A stretch of DNA of 64,000 nt from a bacterium (GCA_027487145.1 JAIYEC010000070.1:1-64000), one strand, 5' to 3'; shown: positions 52,373 to 60,351, counted from the first letter of the stretch. Numbers and translations are program-made. Notes: generated by a model not told the origin, from the letters alone.

Positions 52373-52445
52373 GGCGGCTATAGTATAATGGTTAATGCAT
52401 CGGTTTGTGGTACCGAGAATTCGGGTTCAATTCCCGGTAGCCGCC
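52373..52445 (+). tRNA. tRNA-His (GTG anticodon)
   Basis: Acceptor arms GCGGCTA/TAGCCGC are perfect, with an encoded G-1 at 52373 and C73 at 52445, the identity pair of tRNA-His. The anticodon loop TTGTGGT carries GTG. The T-arm is GGG-TTCAATT-CCC. CCA is not encoded. It is the left boundary of the accessory island. Confidence 0.96.
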
Positions 52446-52447
52446 CC

Positions 52448-52460
52448 TTTTAGAGCTAGC
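52448..52460. repeat. Left 13-bp direct repeat of the island
   Basis: TTTTAGAGCTAGC, 2 nt after the tRNA-His 3' end. The same 13 bp occur at 57634-57646. An additional GCACGAGAAGG overlaps this copy (52459-52469) and recurs at 57757-57767. A candidate attL. Confidence 0.6.
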
Positions 52461-52466
52461 ACGAGA

Positions 52467-52509
52467 AGGCTACAAAAATGAACCTCAATTGGGGTTCATT
52501 TTTGTAGCC
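52467..52509 (-). terminator. Terminator at the left end of the island
   Basis: AGGCTACAAAAATGAACC pairs with GGTTCATTTTTGTAGCCT around a short loop. Confidence 0.75.
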
Positions 52510-52521
52510 TCTGGTATGCAA

Positions 52522-53439
52522 TTAAACAAGATTTAGAATCTTCGCAACCAGATATTCTGTATCAGAAAAAAATTCAGATATTTTATTATTCTGGTCTTTA
52601 TAACCATTTTGCGGGAAAAAACCAAAGTGAATTAACCTATTGCGAATTTTTTCTATCTTTTCTGCGTTTTCTTCTTCCTTACCATCAAGAAAGTATTCAT
52701 TTCTGACAAATCTATATTTTTGCTCCACGCTCATTTTTGATATCTCTTTATTATTCATCAATAAAGAATGGTGTAGTGAAAAAATATGTTCCCAAATTGA
52801 CCAAGATAGAATAAAAGCGGATTCTGTACACTGGCGTTTTTGCGCCTGAGCAAAAATTAAAAGAAATGCGCCTTTACTATATTTCTTTTGCCATACCTCA
52901 TCCTTAATAGTGGAACATACTTTATTTACCGCGATTTCTAGCCCCTGATCAAATCTGAGCCATTCAAATGCACTAAGCCCATTTATCTCGACCTCAGAAA
53001 TGATTTCTCGTGTTTGATTATTTATAGCTTTTCCTACAGGTAGAACAAATCGACCAAAATTACCCCTATGTTGCCTTGGATCTTCAATAATCTGTATTCT
53101 ACTTTCAGCGTCACGCCATGTCTTTGCAATAATATTTCGCCCAGTAAGGAGTGATAGAACTAGTAGTATATCTAAAAATTCTCTAGGTTTTTGGGAACCT
53201 ACTTCTATACTATTCCACGGCAAAATTGCAACTTTTTGTCTTGAGGGCAACAACGCCAAGGCAGTCACCCGATGACTGCCTTGATTGACCTCAAATGAAG
53301 TGCTGTTGTACGAGTGCGACAATTCTTTTAATATTTTTTTGTAATCAGGAGCCTGCTTAAAACAATACTCACCTACATTCAGCTCTAAAACATTATCTGG
53401 AAACTCAAGGTTGTATATTTCAATCTGAACCCTATCCAT
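52522..53439 (-). CDS. HEPN-domain protein (putative ribonuclease)
   Basis: A 305-aa protein. The N-terminal half (about 1-150) has no recognised family. The C-terminal half is helical and contains R266-N-R-L-I-H271, the Rx4-6H motif of HEPN nucleases, after a helical region (ESAFILSWSIWEHIF). HEPN proteins are common in defence and toxin systems. A minimal partner is not evident, but the 8-bp overlap with the next TM gene suggests an operon. AT-rich like the island. Confidence 0.65.
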   Translation of the reverse strand: MDRVQIEIYNLEFPDNVLELNVGEYCFKQAPDYKKILKELSHSYNSTSFEVNQGSHRVTALALLPSRQKVAILPWNSIEVGSQKPREFLDILLVLSLLTGRNIIAKTWRDAESRIQIIEDPRQHRGNFGRFVLPVGKAINNQTREIISEVEINGLSAFEWLRFDQGLEIAVNKVCSTIKDEVWQKKYSKGAFLLIFAQAQKRQCTESAFILSWSIWEHIFSLHHSLLMNNKEISKMSVEQKYRFVRNEYFLDGKEEENAEKIEKIRNRLIHFGFFPQNGYKDQNNKISEFFSDTEYLVAKILNLV

Positions 53440-53758
53440 TTCCTAATTTTAAGTTGTGTATTGAGAAAAGTAAAAATAACGCAGTAACAAAATCAATTAT
53501 TATCCAAACATCACGAGTAAGGAATACAGGAATAAAAGGGTTAAACAATACTGCTATCACACCAAAGAGCCATACCCAACCCTCTTGCTTATCTTTGTAC
53601 GCAAGGTAGGCAACGTATGTAGTCGAAGCAAATACAACGAAACGAAGAATTGTAAAAAATCCATATTGCCAACCATCAATCAAAGCTAATAAAAGAAAAA
53701 CTGATGCAATAAACAGTGCGGTATTTTTCTTTTTATTTTGACCAAAGACCATGTACAA
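53432..53758 (-). CDS. DUF6804-like small membrane protein
   Basis: A 108-aa protein with about four TM segments and the pattern GVIAVLFNPFIPVFLTRDVW typical of the DUF6804 group. It overlaps the HEPN gene by 8 bp, indicating translational coupling, and follows the 395-aa gene by 6 nt. Cargo of the island; function unknown. Confidence 0.65.
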   Translation of the reverse strand: MYMVFGQNKKKNTALFIASVFLLLALIDGWQYGFFTILRFVVFASTTYVAYLAYKDKQEGWVWLFGVIAVLFNPFIPVFLTRDVWIIIDFVTALFLLFSIHNLKLGNG

Positions 53759-53764
53759 AATAAG

Positions 53765-54952
53765 TTAATTCTTTGGTGTCAGAAATCTGAAACTTACTCC
53801 AGCGGCTTTATAAACATGATCTAGACCTTCTGGTGTAAAGTCGCCTCCAAACAATCTCATTGAACCATCATTATCCATACACACTTGCATAAACATAAAA
53901 TTGTCTTCAATTTTATACATAAAATGCCAAGTACCGACAAGTTTATTCCTATGTTCTTTTAAGAACACTAATATTTGCGACTGAGTGAAACAGAGATTGT
54001 TTAAATCTTTATCTATAGATTTAAACATCTTGTATATCGTTGAATCATTAATAAGATAATGTACTTGTGCTTCAGCAATGTTTGTGTTTTTTGAAACAAA
54101 GTCTGATTTATTTATATCTTCTTCTTCAAAAAAGATAATTTTAAAACTTTCTTTTGAGTTTGCAATATTTATTTTTCCGTCTGTAGGTGGTATTTGAAAA
54201 ACAGTATCTGTTTTTATAAGTACATTATTGGGTATATTTTTGATGTCATTGTCTTTTTCCCAAATGATTTTTGATTCAGTAGAAATATCAGAACTATTAA
54301 GTTCTTTAATTTTATACTCTTCATCTTCTTGTTTGCCATAACTTTTTTGAACCTCCTTTGAAATTTTTTCAAAATCAACATCTTCCTCAATATCTGGTAG
54401 ATATCCGAAATCGTATTCAATTTTTTCATCTGAACAATCCTGGGAGCCTGTGCCTGCAAGATAATCTTCTTTTGAAATTTCTTTAGAGCCGAATAGCTTC
54501 TCAAATTTCTCTCGGATAAGAATACCTCCTGTTGGATCTGATTTTCCTATCGACTCTATTTTGGCAATATACTTTTCATAGCTTGGATAACCATTAAATA
54601 GCCAAAAACCAAGTTCTTGAATATTTTGAACCATGTCTGGTGCATTCTGATTAGCTAAATCAATATATAAGTAATATGCAGCCTTAATGTATTTTTTAGG
54701 GTATGGCAATAATGACATTGGTACTAATGTCATTAATGGATGTAGGGGTAGATGCTCGTTAAATAATTTCAACTGGAATGAATTAAAATCTTTAAACACC
54801 TTCTCTGCGAGGGCATAGTTTGGTTCTTTATATTCTGGGACTGATTCTTTAATCAGATTATAAGCTTTTATTAAATCTGAATTATCATACTGATTCACTA
54901 CCTCCCTATGTGAAATTTTATTTTTAAATAAGCCAAACATATTTTTTATCAT
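53765..54952 (-). CDS. Hypothetical cargo protein (395 aa)
   Basis: A very AT-rich, lysine/asparagine-rich protein. The N-terminal half (about 1-150) is helical; the middle (about 165-240) is acidic and low-complexity; the C-terminus contains a compact beta-like part (GTWHFMYKIEDNFMFMQVCMDNDGSM). No family recognised. It is the first gene of the operon leading to the DUF6804 and HEPN genes. The AT content marks it as foreign. Confidence 0.5.
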   Translation of the reverse strand: MIKNMFGLFKNKISHREVVNQYDNSDLIKAYNLIKESVPEYKEPNYALAEKVFKDFNSFQLKLFNEHLPLHPLMTLVPMSLLPYPKKYIKAAYYLYIDLANQNAPDMVQNIQELGFWLFNGYPSYEKYIAKIESIGKSDPTGGILIREKFEKLFGSKEISKEDYLAGTGSQDCSDEKIEYDFGYLPDIEEDVDFEKISKEVQKSYGKQEDEEYKIKELNSSDISTESKIIWEKDNDIKNIPNNVLIKTDTVFQIPPTDGKINIANSKESFKIIFFEEEDINKSDFVSKNTNIAEAQVHYLINDSTIYKMFKSIDKDLNNLCFTQSQILVFLKEHRNKLVGTWHFMYKIEDNFMFMQVCMDNDGSMRLFGGDFTPEGLDHVYKAAGVSFRFLTPKN

Positions 54953-55031
54953 AGTCTATTGTAGCCAACAATATCACAAATCGTAATATCTGCCTTAAAC
55001 TAGGCGTTGCCTTTACCAGGCTACTTCTAGA

Positions 55032-56384
55032 CTATCTTAAACTTACCTTTCTATCAGTCAGAACAATATGACTCTTTAAACACCTTATAAATTCACGCTT
55101 TTCCTCAACGCTTCCCTCTTGGAGAATAAACTTGGCATAGTTTCGAATATCTATATCCTTTACTACCGCTGAGTTCTTGTTTCCAAGTAACATATGCTCA
55201 AACTTCTTCACTCGCTTTAATTCTTCGGTAATCTTTTCTCTAAGAGGAACAATCTGCATATCTAAATCATCGACTAAGCTTTGCAGTTGTGGTATCAAGT
55301 CGTCTTCGTTAATGAGAGCATTGGGACAGAAGTGGTCTTTGATACGTGTACATTTGTAATAGACGTAGCGGTGGGTATTGCCGTTTTTTTGGTGTTTAAA
55401 TTTCTCATCAGCGGTAATACCCGAGCCACAAAGTCCACATGTCATGATTTTGGTAAAAGCGAACTCTTTTTGAGCGTACTTTGGTTCTAGAACCTGACTC
55501 TTAATCTTTTCTTGCACTAAATCAAATAATTCTTTCGTGATAATTGGTTGATGTGAGCCGTTGTACCAAACACCTGAACCTTTTGGAAATTCAAAACGAC
55601 CGTAATAAAAATGGGCTTCTAGAATGCGGTAGATGTTACCAAGACTGAGATGCATATTATTTTCAGTCCTGAAGTTCACTTCTTCTTTTAACCACTAATG
55701 TAGCTTTCGACCACTCCAACCATCATACGCAACCTTCTCAAACATCTGTTTAATGATTGGTGCTCGTTCTGGGTCGATTACTGATTCACACTTCTGATCC
55801 ATTCGTTTGAACTTGGTGTAGCCAGTCAGTGGTCGGCACGGCCACAATCCCATCTCCACTCTTGCCCGCAGTCCTCGCTTCACGTTTTGACTCTTATTAT
55901 CGTTTTCAAGTTTGGCTTGCGAACACAGAATCATGAGTAGGAACTTTTCGTTCGGAGAATTAGAGAACGTCTGTCCATACGTTTGAATATGAACTAACTT
56001 CTTCTGGTCCATCAGGTCTACTAGCGAACCGAGGTCACCCGCATTACGACTTAGTCGGTCTGGTGCCCAGGCCATAATTCCATCGTATGTACCGTTTCTA
56101 ATCTCTTCTAGCAATTCTTTAAAGACAGGTCGCTGTCCTGAATCTTTAGCGGAATGAGCTTCACGTTTAATGGTGACTATGTTTAGATTTTGCCGTTCAG
56201 CAATCGCCATCATTTCTTTGACCTGTGAATCAATCGATAGTGCTTGCATTTCATCAGACTCAGTACTCTTTCTGGCGTATAAGCAGTAGCGAATTCTCGC
56301 TCCACTAATTGATACACCGTCTTGTACTCTGCCCACAACATTAGTTTCCATCCTTAATTGATGACAGAACGAAAAAACCTGCAT
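55032..56384 (-). pseudogene. Serine recombinase interrupted by an in-frame amber codon
   Basis: One reading frame of about 450 codons is broken by a single TAG (55695-55697). The first part has the resolvase catalytic domain (YARKSTES with the nucleophile Ser about residue 40; DRLSRNAGDLGSLVDLM). After GWSGRKLH the stop is followed in the same frame by WLKEEV and then NFRTENN. The second part is the recombinase domain (GNIYRILEAHFYYG), zinc ribbon (TCGLCGSG ... YYKCT) and a coiled coil. No indel is needed: replacing the stop restores a full-length large serine recombinase. It is either inactivated or read through. The intact motifs suggest recent loss. Confidence 0.88.
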
Positions 56385-56470
56385 AGCTATGCAAGCTAGC
56401 GGAAACGTTACCTATTCGCTCGGTAAAAGGCTACTACTTTCAAAATAACTAATATTTATAGGCCTATAAT

Positions 56471-56630
56471 GCTGTGCACGACGTGTGAATAGTCTTTACT
56501 TTCGCCTTTTATCGTGTTAACATTATTGTGGCTGGTTGCTCAGCAATGAGCTAGTCCACCTCTCGACGATGTGGATATCCGCGAGGAAACTGGCTTCAAA
56601 AACACCTCTCTTCGGAGGGGTCTTTTTGTT
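56471..56630 (+). ncRNA. Candidate small RNA in the island
   Basis: TATAAT at 56465-56470 could start a transcript of about 150 nt running to the hairpin terminator (CACCTCTCTTCGGAGGGGT then TCTTTTTG, 56603-56629). In between are a GCTCA/TGAGC hairpin and CCAC...GTGG pairs. There is no ORF with coding character. The -35 is weak. It could also be only the terminator of DUF3800, which ends here on the other strand. Confidence 0.3.
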
Positions 56631-57529
56631 TATTGGATGGGACAATTTTGGTGAAAATTCCAATTTACCTTATTTACGTCAGGAACACAGGTCAGACCAC
56701 ATCCACGGACATTTCCCTGAGCATTGGCATGAAAGTTACATCTGATTTTCTCAAAATAGTCGTAAGTCTCCATTTGCTTCTTACCATCAGCAGATACCCT
56801 GTCACCACACCATTCCCTTCCATACACGGTAAACTGTCTATGAATGTTGTAGGCACAAATATCCGCTATCTGGAGAAAATTTTCGTCGCATGACTTCTTA
56901 AAATCCACATCCACTATATTTTCATAGCTCTCAGAAAATTTAGTCTCCATACCAAGATTGTTGGTAAAGATACCCCGAATCTTGTTGTGGGCACCTTTTT
57001 CAAGAGAGAGTGAAGACTCAAACTGATCAAATGTGACCACGTTGATGTTGCCAGCATAATTTATCCGTTCCAACATTATCTGTGTCGTCTTCAAAAAAGG
57101 ATTTCCATCTCCGGTTGCTCGCTTCGCATCGCCGTAATACCTCTTGTCAAAAACAACACCAATTACCTTCATCTTGTCAGCATTCTGAGCAATAAGATCA
57201 TGCAGATCGTCACCAAACTTATTAAGTTGCTCAACGGTAATACCGTAGGGGTCTAAGTAGTGTTTCTTCCTTTTGTCTGGTATACGCAACCAAGTCGACT
57301 TTATTTCCACATCCGCAGTACCGAAGCAAGCAATCTTTAACGTCCTAACTGCCGCGTCAATAATCCCAATATCTGATTGTTTTATACGCACACCACAAAG
57401 TACGAAATAGTTTTCCCGCCAAAACTGCTCATTACCTTCAAATGCTGGTGGATTGTCTTTAAAATCCCTTGAGTATGGGGCATTGTAGTCTTTCATTCCA
57501 CTATCATCTACGAAGACTTTATAAAGCAT
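56630..57529 (-). CDS. DUF3800-domain protein
   Basis: A 299-aa protein with the DUF3800 signature: an acidic start KVFVDDSG, then YFVLCGVRI, an internal VIGVVFDKRYYG and a C-terminal FLQIADICAYNIHRQF. The family has an RNase-H-like fold and occurs often in mobile or defence loci; the substrate is unknown. In the window it is island cargo. Twelve cysteines or histidines near the C-terminus are unusual. Confidence 0.75.
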   Translation of the reverse strand: MLYKVFVDDSGMKDYNAPYSRDFKDNPPAFEGNEQFWRENYFVLCGVRIKQSDIGIIDAAVRTLKIACFGTADVEIKSTWLRIPDKRKKHYLDPYGITVEQLNKFGDDLHDLIAQNADKMKVIGVVFDKRYYGDAKRATGDGNPFLKTTQIMLERINYAGNINVVTFDQFESSLSLEKGAHNKIRGIFTNNLGMETKFSESYENIVDVDFKKSCDENFLQIADICAYNIHRQFTVYGREWCGDRVSADGKKQMETYDYFEKIRCNFHANAQGNVRGCGLTCVPDVNKVNWNFHQNCPIQ

Positions 57530-57633
57530 TGGACTATTTTATCAGTTTGTGGTCTTAAGTAAAACAAACCCCTTCAGCCAACCAATCCAGGTACATCTCT
57601 TCAAATTGGTTCGACTGAGGGCATTACTGTACA

Positions 57634-57646
57634 TTTTAGAGCTAGC
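57634..57646. repeat. Right 13-bp direct repeat of the island
   Basis: TTTTAGAGCTAGC, identical to 52448-52460, and 5.2 kb away. The two enclose all cargo genes and the recombinase. A candidate attR. Confidence 0.6.
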
Positions 57647-57690
57647 CTGAGAGTGACATAAACCTTGTACGAGGTGAATATTATTAAAAG

Positions 57691-57747
57691 AGTGACAGTT
57701 CCTTGTCACTATGTGACACACGTGAATAAGTGTCACTTTTGTCACTT
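57691..57747. repeat. Cluster of GTGAC/GTCAC inverted repeats
   Basis: AGTGAC...GTCACT (57691-57710) and GTGACAC...GTGTCAC (57713-57736), with a further GTCACTTTT. It lies just outside the right direct repeat. It resembles an arm-type or operator array for a recombinase or regulator. Confidence 0.45.
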
Positions 57748-57842
57748 TTTGCCTATGCACGAGAAGGGTTCTTTTGAATAAAAATCACTAGCTAGAAAAG
57801 CCTTACAGGGTAACGAACCAAACAAGTCGTATCTGCTGAAGG

Positions 57843-57938
57843 CGCCCTGGAGCAAAGTCCCCCTTGGGGGACTTTTGCGTAAGGGCGGCCAAGCGAGTGA
57901 ACTGCTTCACTGCGTCCGGGAATCGAAAGCCGCAGTCA
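57843..57938. repeat. Nested palindromic repeat, copy A
   Basis: CGCCCT (57843-57848) pairs with AGGGCG (57882-57887); inside, GCAAAGTCCCCC pairs with GGGGGACTTTTGC around 2 nt. A second hairpin, AGTGAA/TTCACT, follows at 57896-57911, then the conserved CGTCCGGGAATCGAAAGCCG. In copy B the same parts occur with changed but still paired bases. Its first half (57550-57628) is displaced by about 205 bp relative to copy B. Confidence 0.65.
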
Positions 57939-58031
57939 TGTTGCGGAGCAACAGACGAGGCGGGGTCGAGAGTACTTAGTAAAATCAGAGCGAAGCGAAT
58001 AATTCTACTTAGTAACTCGTGACCGATTCCT

Positions 58032-58043
58032 CCCGGTAGCCGC
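58032..58043 (+). repeat. 12-bp duplicate of the tRNA-His 3' end
   Basis: CCCGGTAGCCGC is identical to 52433-52444 of the tRNA (T-arm end and acceptor strand). It lies at the far right of the island and may be a remnant attachment site from an earlier integration. Confidence 0.45.
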
Positions 58044-58067
58044 ACTAACGAAAATTTATTTAAAGGG

Positions 58068-58091
58068 TCCCTATATATGTAGGGATTTTTT
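58068..58091 (+). terminator. Terminator
   Basis: TCCCTA-TATATG-TAGGGA followed by a run of T. Confidence 0.7.
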
Positions 58092-58118
58092 AGTTCCAGT
58101 CTGATATACTTTTTTTGT

Positions 58119-58286
58119 ATGAGTATATATTTAAAGATGCTTCTTTTGATAGCATCCATATATATTTTTATAGGGATAGTATTCGCAACAAAATGGGCAA
58201 TTACTTATGACCCTGCAGTAAACTCATTTCCTAATAATCCAGTCTCATTTCTTTTTAATATAATATTTTGGTTTAATGAATTTTAA
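58119..58286 (+). CDS. Small single-TM protein (55 aa)
   Basis: An ATG frame with one TM helix (about 5-24) and a short asparagine/proline-rich tail (NSFPNNPVSF). No clear ribosome-binding site; a terminator precedes it. Very AT-rich. Reality is uncertain. Confidence 0.4.
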   Translation: MSIYLKMLLLIASIYIFIGIVFATKWAITYDPAVNSFPNNPVSFLFNIIFWFNEF

Positions 58287-58451
58287 TTTCATCAAAGCTG
58301 GGAATATGTATACTCACATCACCTAACCTCTCAAACACAGTTCTAACATCCTTTACGACGTCGCCCATTTTAAGGAGCTTTATTTAACAACATATTTTAA
58401 AGGTATTTTTTAGTACCTACTGTCCCTAGTAGAACCTGCTATAATTTTACT

Positions 58452-58793
58452 ATGCTGATAGTAACATTCTCACATATAGTTAATGCACTCGTAGCGGGAG
58501 GTATAGGTATATTACTCCTCCTGAATCTTCCTAGTATGACGGCAGTGTATGGAGAAGCAACTCCTGCCCGATCTATCCTGACCAGTGTCTATCTTGCAAT
58601 TGCAGCAGGAAGTTTATTTGCACTTATCTTTCCCTTACACAGTATCGCAATCGCAAAAGTGCTTTTTCCATTACAGATACTATATAAATTTTCAACCATA
58701 CTAACCGTGGGGACAATTACCCATCCCGTTGTATTAAGTAATCTATTTATTAGCGTATTACACGCCGTCTCTTTATTTATGATTTTTAAGTAG
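58452..58793 (+). CDS. Small membrane protein (113 aa)
   Basis: A 113-aa protein with about four TM helices, no recognised family. TGCTATAAT (58437-58445) is an extended -10 that would start transcription at the ATG itself, so the mRNA is probably leaderless. It is convergent with the next gene. Confidence 0.6.
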   Translation: MLIVTFSHIVNALVAGGIGILLLLNLPSMTAVYGEATPARSILTSVYLAIAAGSLFALIFPLHSIAIAKVLFPLQILYKFSTILTVGTITHPVVLSNLFISVLHAVSLFMIFK

Positions 58794-58803
58794 AGCTTCG
58801 TTT

Positions 58804-59226
58804 CTACTTTAAGACACCTTTTATTCTTAAATTTCTTGCATACCAAAGCAATCCGGCCGCCACCGCCACTACAAACGTAAGGATGATAACTTGTGGTGCA
58901 CCAAGAGCGGCGAACACTCCTTCGGTTATATCACCTATATAAAGAATAATGTACGCTATGAGTGAAATTGCGAAAACTGATATAGCAACGCGGGATTTTA
59001 AAGCTAACAACACACTCCCAATAATTCCTCCAAAGACACCAACAGCAAATGCAATGGTCATCCATACAGGGTAATTCAACATTACCATTGCCTGTTCGGC
59101 AGTTAGGCCTTGAGTCATTAGCGACGTTTCTGTTGCGTTTAGTGAAGCAAGAAACTGTACCACTCCAAAGATATTCCACGCCAACCCCAATCCAACGACT
59201 GACCAAAATACTGTTTTTGATTGCAT
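58804..59226 (-). CDS. Four-TM membrane protein of the ArsR operon
   Basis: A 140-aa protein with four TM helices (about 8-26, 53-73, 78-95, 110-128). The arrangement WSVVGLGLAWNIFGVVQF and YPVWMTIAFAVGVFGG is similar to small membrane proteins often found with ArsR-SRPBCC genes. It follows the SRPBCC gene by 1 nt. Function unknown. Confidence 0.6.
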   Translation of the reverse strand: MQSKTVFWSVVGLGLAWNIFGVVQFLASLNATETSLMTQGLTAEQAMVMLNYPVWMTIAFAVGVFGGIIGSVLLALKSRVAISVFAISLIAYIILYIGDITEGVFAALGAPQVIILTFVVAVAAGLLWYARNLRIKGVLK

Positions 59227-59227
59227 A

Positions 59228-59653
59228 TTATTTATTAATTAATTGTGTAAGCTTAGCAAATGCTGATTCCCACCCCATTGCATGCATTTCTCGCAAAAAC
59301 GGCTGATTGAGATTCTCTTGTATCAAAGTTAATTCTGATCCAGCTTCAATCAGTCTTATAGTGACGATAATCCGAGACGAGTCCATTGGCAAATCATGAA
59401 TACGCCAGGTAAATACCAACGTATGTTCTGGTTCGACTTTCTCAAATACACCGGTTGTTGTATGTATCACTCCACTTGGCTCTATAACATCAATATCATA
59501 TTCAGCCCCTTCAACGACTTCGTACTTCTTTAGATGTGCCTCACTCTCTCCTGGTCCAAACCATTTGATAAATTGAGTCGGGTCGGTCCACGCTTGCCAC
59601 ACTTCGCTTGGTGAGGCACTGAATGTTTTTATAATTGTAATAGTGTTTTCCAT
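59228..59653 (-). CDS. SRPBCC/AHSA1-domain protein
   Basis: A 141-aa START-like protein (ITIIKTFSASPSEVWQAWTDPTQFIKWFGP at the N-terminus, HDLPMDSSRIIVTI then ELTLIQENL, ending W.S.F.KL). These proteins bind hydrophobic ligands. It lies between an ArsR regulator (9-nt gap) and a membrane protein, the usual operon partners. Confidence 0.85.
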   Translation of the reverse strand: MENTITIIKTFSASPSEVWQAWTDPTQFIKWFGPGESEAHLKKYEVVEGAEYDIDVIEPSGVIHTTTGVFEKVEPEHTLVFTWRIHDLPMDSSRIIVTIRLIEAGSELTLIQENLNQPFLREMHAMGWESAFAKLTQLINK

Positions 59654-59662
59654 GATAAAAAT

Positions 59663-59983
59663 TTATTTTTTACTAAGTAGTTTATCCAGCGCATCAAAAT
59701 TAGTATTCCAAAACTTGGTGTATTTTTGCACCCACGCCTGAAGTACTTTGAGTGAATGCGGTTCAAGACTCACAATTACGTTGCGACTTTCTTTTCTCCG
59801 TTTAATTAACTTTGCCTCCTCGAGTACCCGCAAATGTTTAGATAGTGCTGGAGCAGACATCTGATAGTACGGTGACAGTACCTCAACTGAAAGCGGACCA
59901 CTACTTACTCGCTCTATAATCGAACGACGAGTTGGATCAGCTAGGGCTTTAAAAATTGCATCCATTGATGATTGATTAACCAT
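59663..59983 (-). CDS. ArsR-family transcriptional regulator
   Basis: The start MVNQSSMDA at 59983 gives 106 aa. The winged helix (ALADPTRRSIIERVSSGPLSVEVL, then ALSKHLRVLEEAKLI) is typical. No CxC metal site is visible, so it may respond to a non-metal signal or to its SRPBCC partner. Its promoter lies immediately upstream and overlaps a palindrome, so it is likely autoregulated and leaderless. Confidence 0.85.
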   Translation of the reverse strand: MVNQSSMDAIFKALADPTRRSIIERVSSGPLSVEVLSPYYQMSAPALSKHLRVLEEAKLIKRRKESRNVIVSLEPHSLKVLQAWVQKYTKFWNTNFDALDKLLSKK

Positions 59984-59985
59984 AC

Positions 59986-60019
59986 GGTTAAATGTATCAT
60001 GTAGATACTTAACCGTCAA
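59986..60019 (-). promoter_or_regulatory. Promoter overlapped by a palindromic operator
   Basis: TTGACG (60014-60019) and TACATT (59991-59996) have exactly 17-nt spacing. The segment 59986-60014 is an inverted repeat, GGTTAAGTATC...GATACATTTAACC. Transcription would begin near 59984, one base before the ATG. Confidence 0.6.
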
Positions 60020-60141
60020 GTTAAGTATGCTGATGTGACATATCCCTCCTATGTGAACATCTCAAGCAAAACAAAACCCTTGCTTCACTCAACCATTCAA
60101 GACACAGCTCTTCCAATTGGTTCCACCCGAGGGTTGGCAGC

Positions 60142-60235
60142 CGCCCTGGAGCAAAGTCCCCCTTTCGGGGGACTTTTGCGTAAGGGCGCCTAGGGAAGCA
60201 GACTGTTTTGCTTCCGTCCGAGAATCGAAAGCCGG
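60142..60235. repeat. Nested palindromic repeat, copy B
   Basis: CGCCCT/AGGGCG and GCAAAGTCCCCC/GGGGGACTTTTGC as in copy A, with loop TTTC. The second hairpin is GAAGCA/TGCTTC (60195-60214), then CGTCCGAGAATCGAAAGCCG. The left half is contiguous here (60060-60134) and resembles 57550-57628. On the minus strand that half encodes a short conserved peptide-like frame. Confidence 0.65.
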
Positions 60236-60318
60236 AGCGATATTTATGAGCGAGCAGGTGAGAAATGGGATGGGACCCGTTTCCCAAACTTTTTTCACTC
60301 TACGACCTCGCGTAAACG

Positions 60319-60351
60319 AAAAAACACCAGGCTATTTGTCCGGTGTTTTTA
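60319..60351 (-). terminator. Terminator of the GLUG-repeat gene
   Basis: AAACACC...GGTGTTT hairpin with A- and T-runs. Confidence 0.65.

Noticed and set aside
55695..55697. Recoded UAG or an alternative genetic code
   Set aside because: TAG is used as a normal stop in many other genes in the window, so the interruption is a local mutation or readthrough.
52448..57646. CRISPR array or complete prophage in the island
   Set aside because: No spaced repeats and no structural phage genes were seen; only recombinase and small cargo.
58032..58043. Second tRNA gene
   Set aside because: Only the 3' strand of the acceptor and T-arm matches; no 5' half or anticodon arm is present.
57803..58159. 118-codon minus-strand ORF across the repeat copy A and tRNA fragment
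   Set aside because: It is a by-product of the palindromic repeat; similar frames over copy B shift frame and lack a start context.
60021..60298. Overlapping ORFs over repeat copy B
   Set aside because: They follow the hairpin sequence in two frames and are best explained by the repeat.
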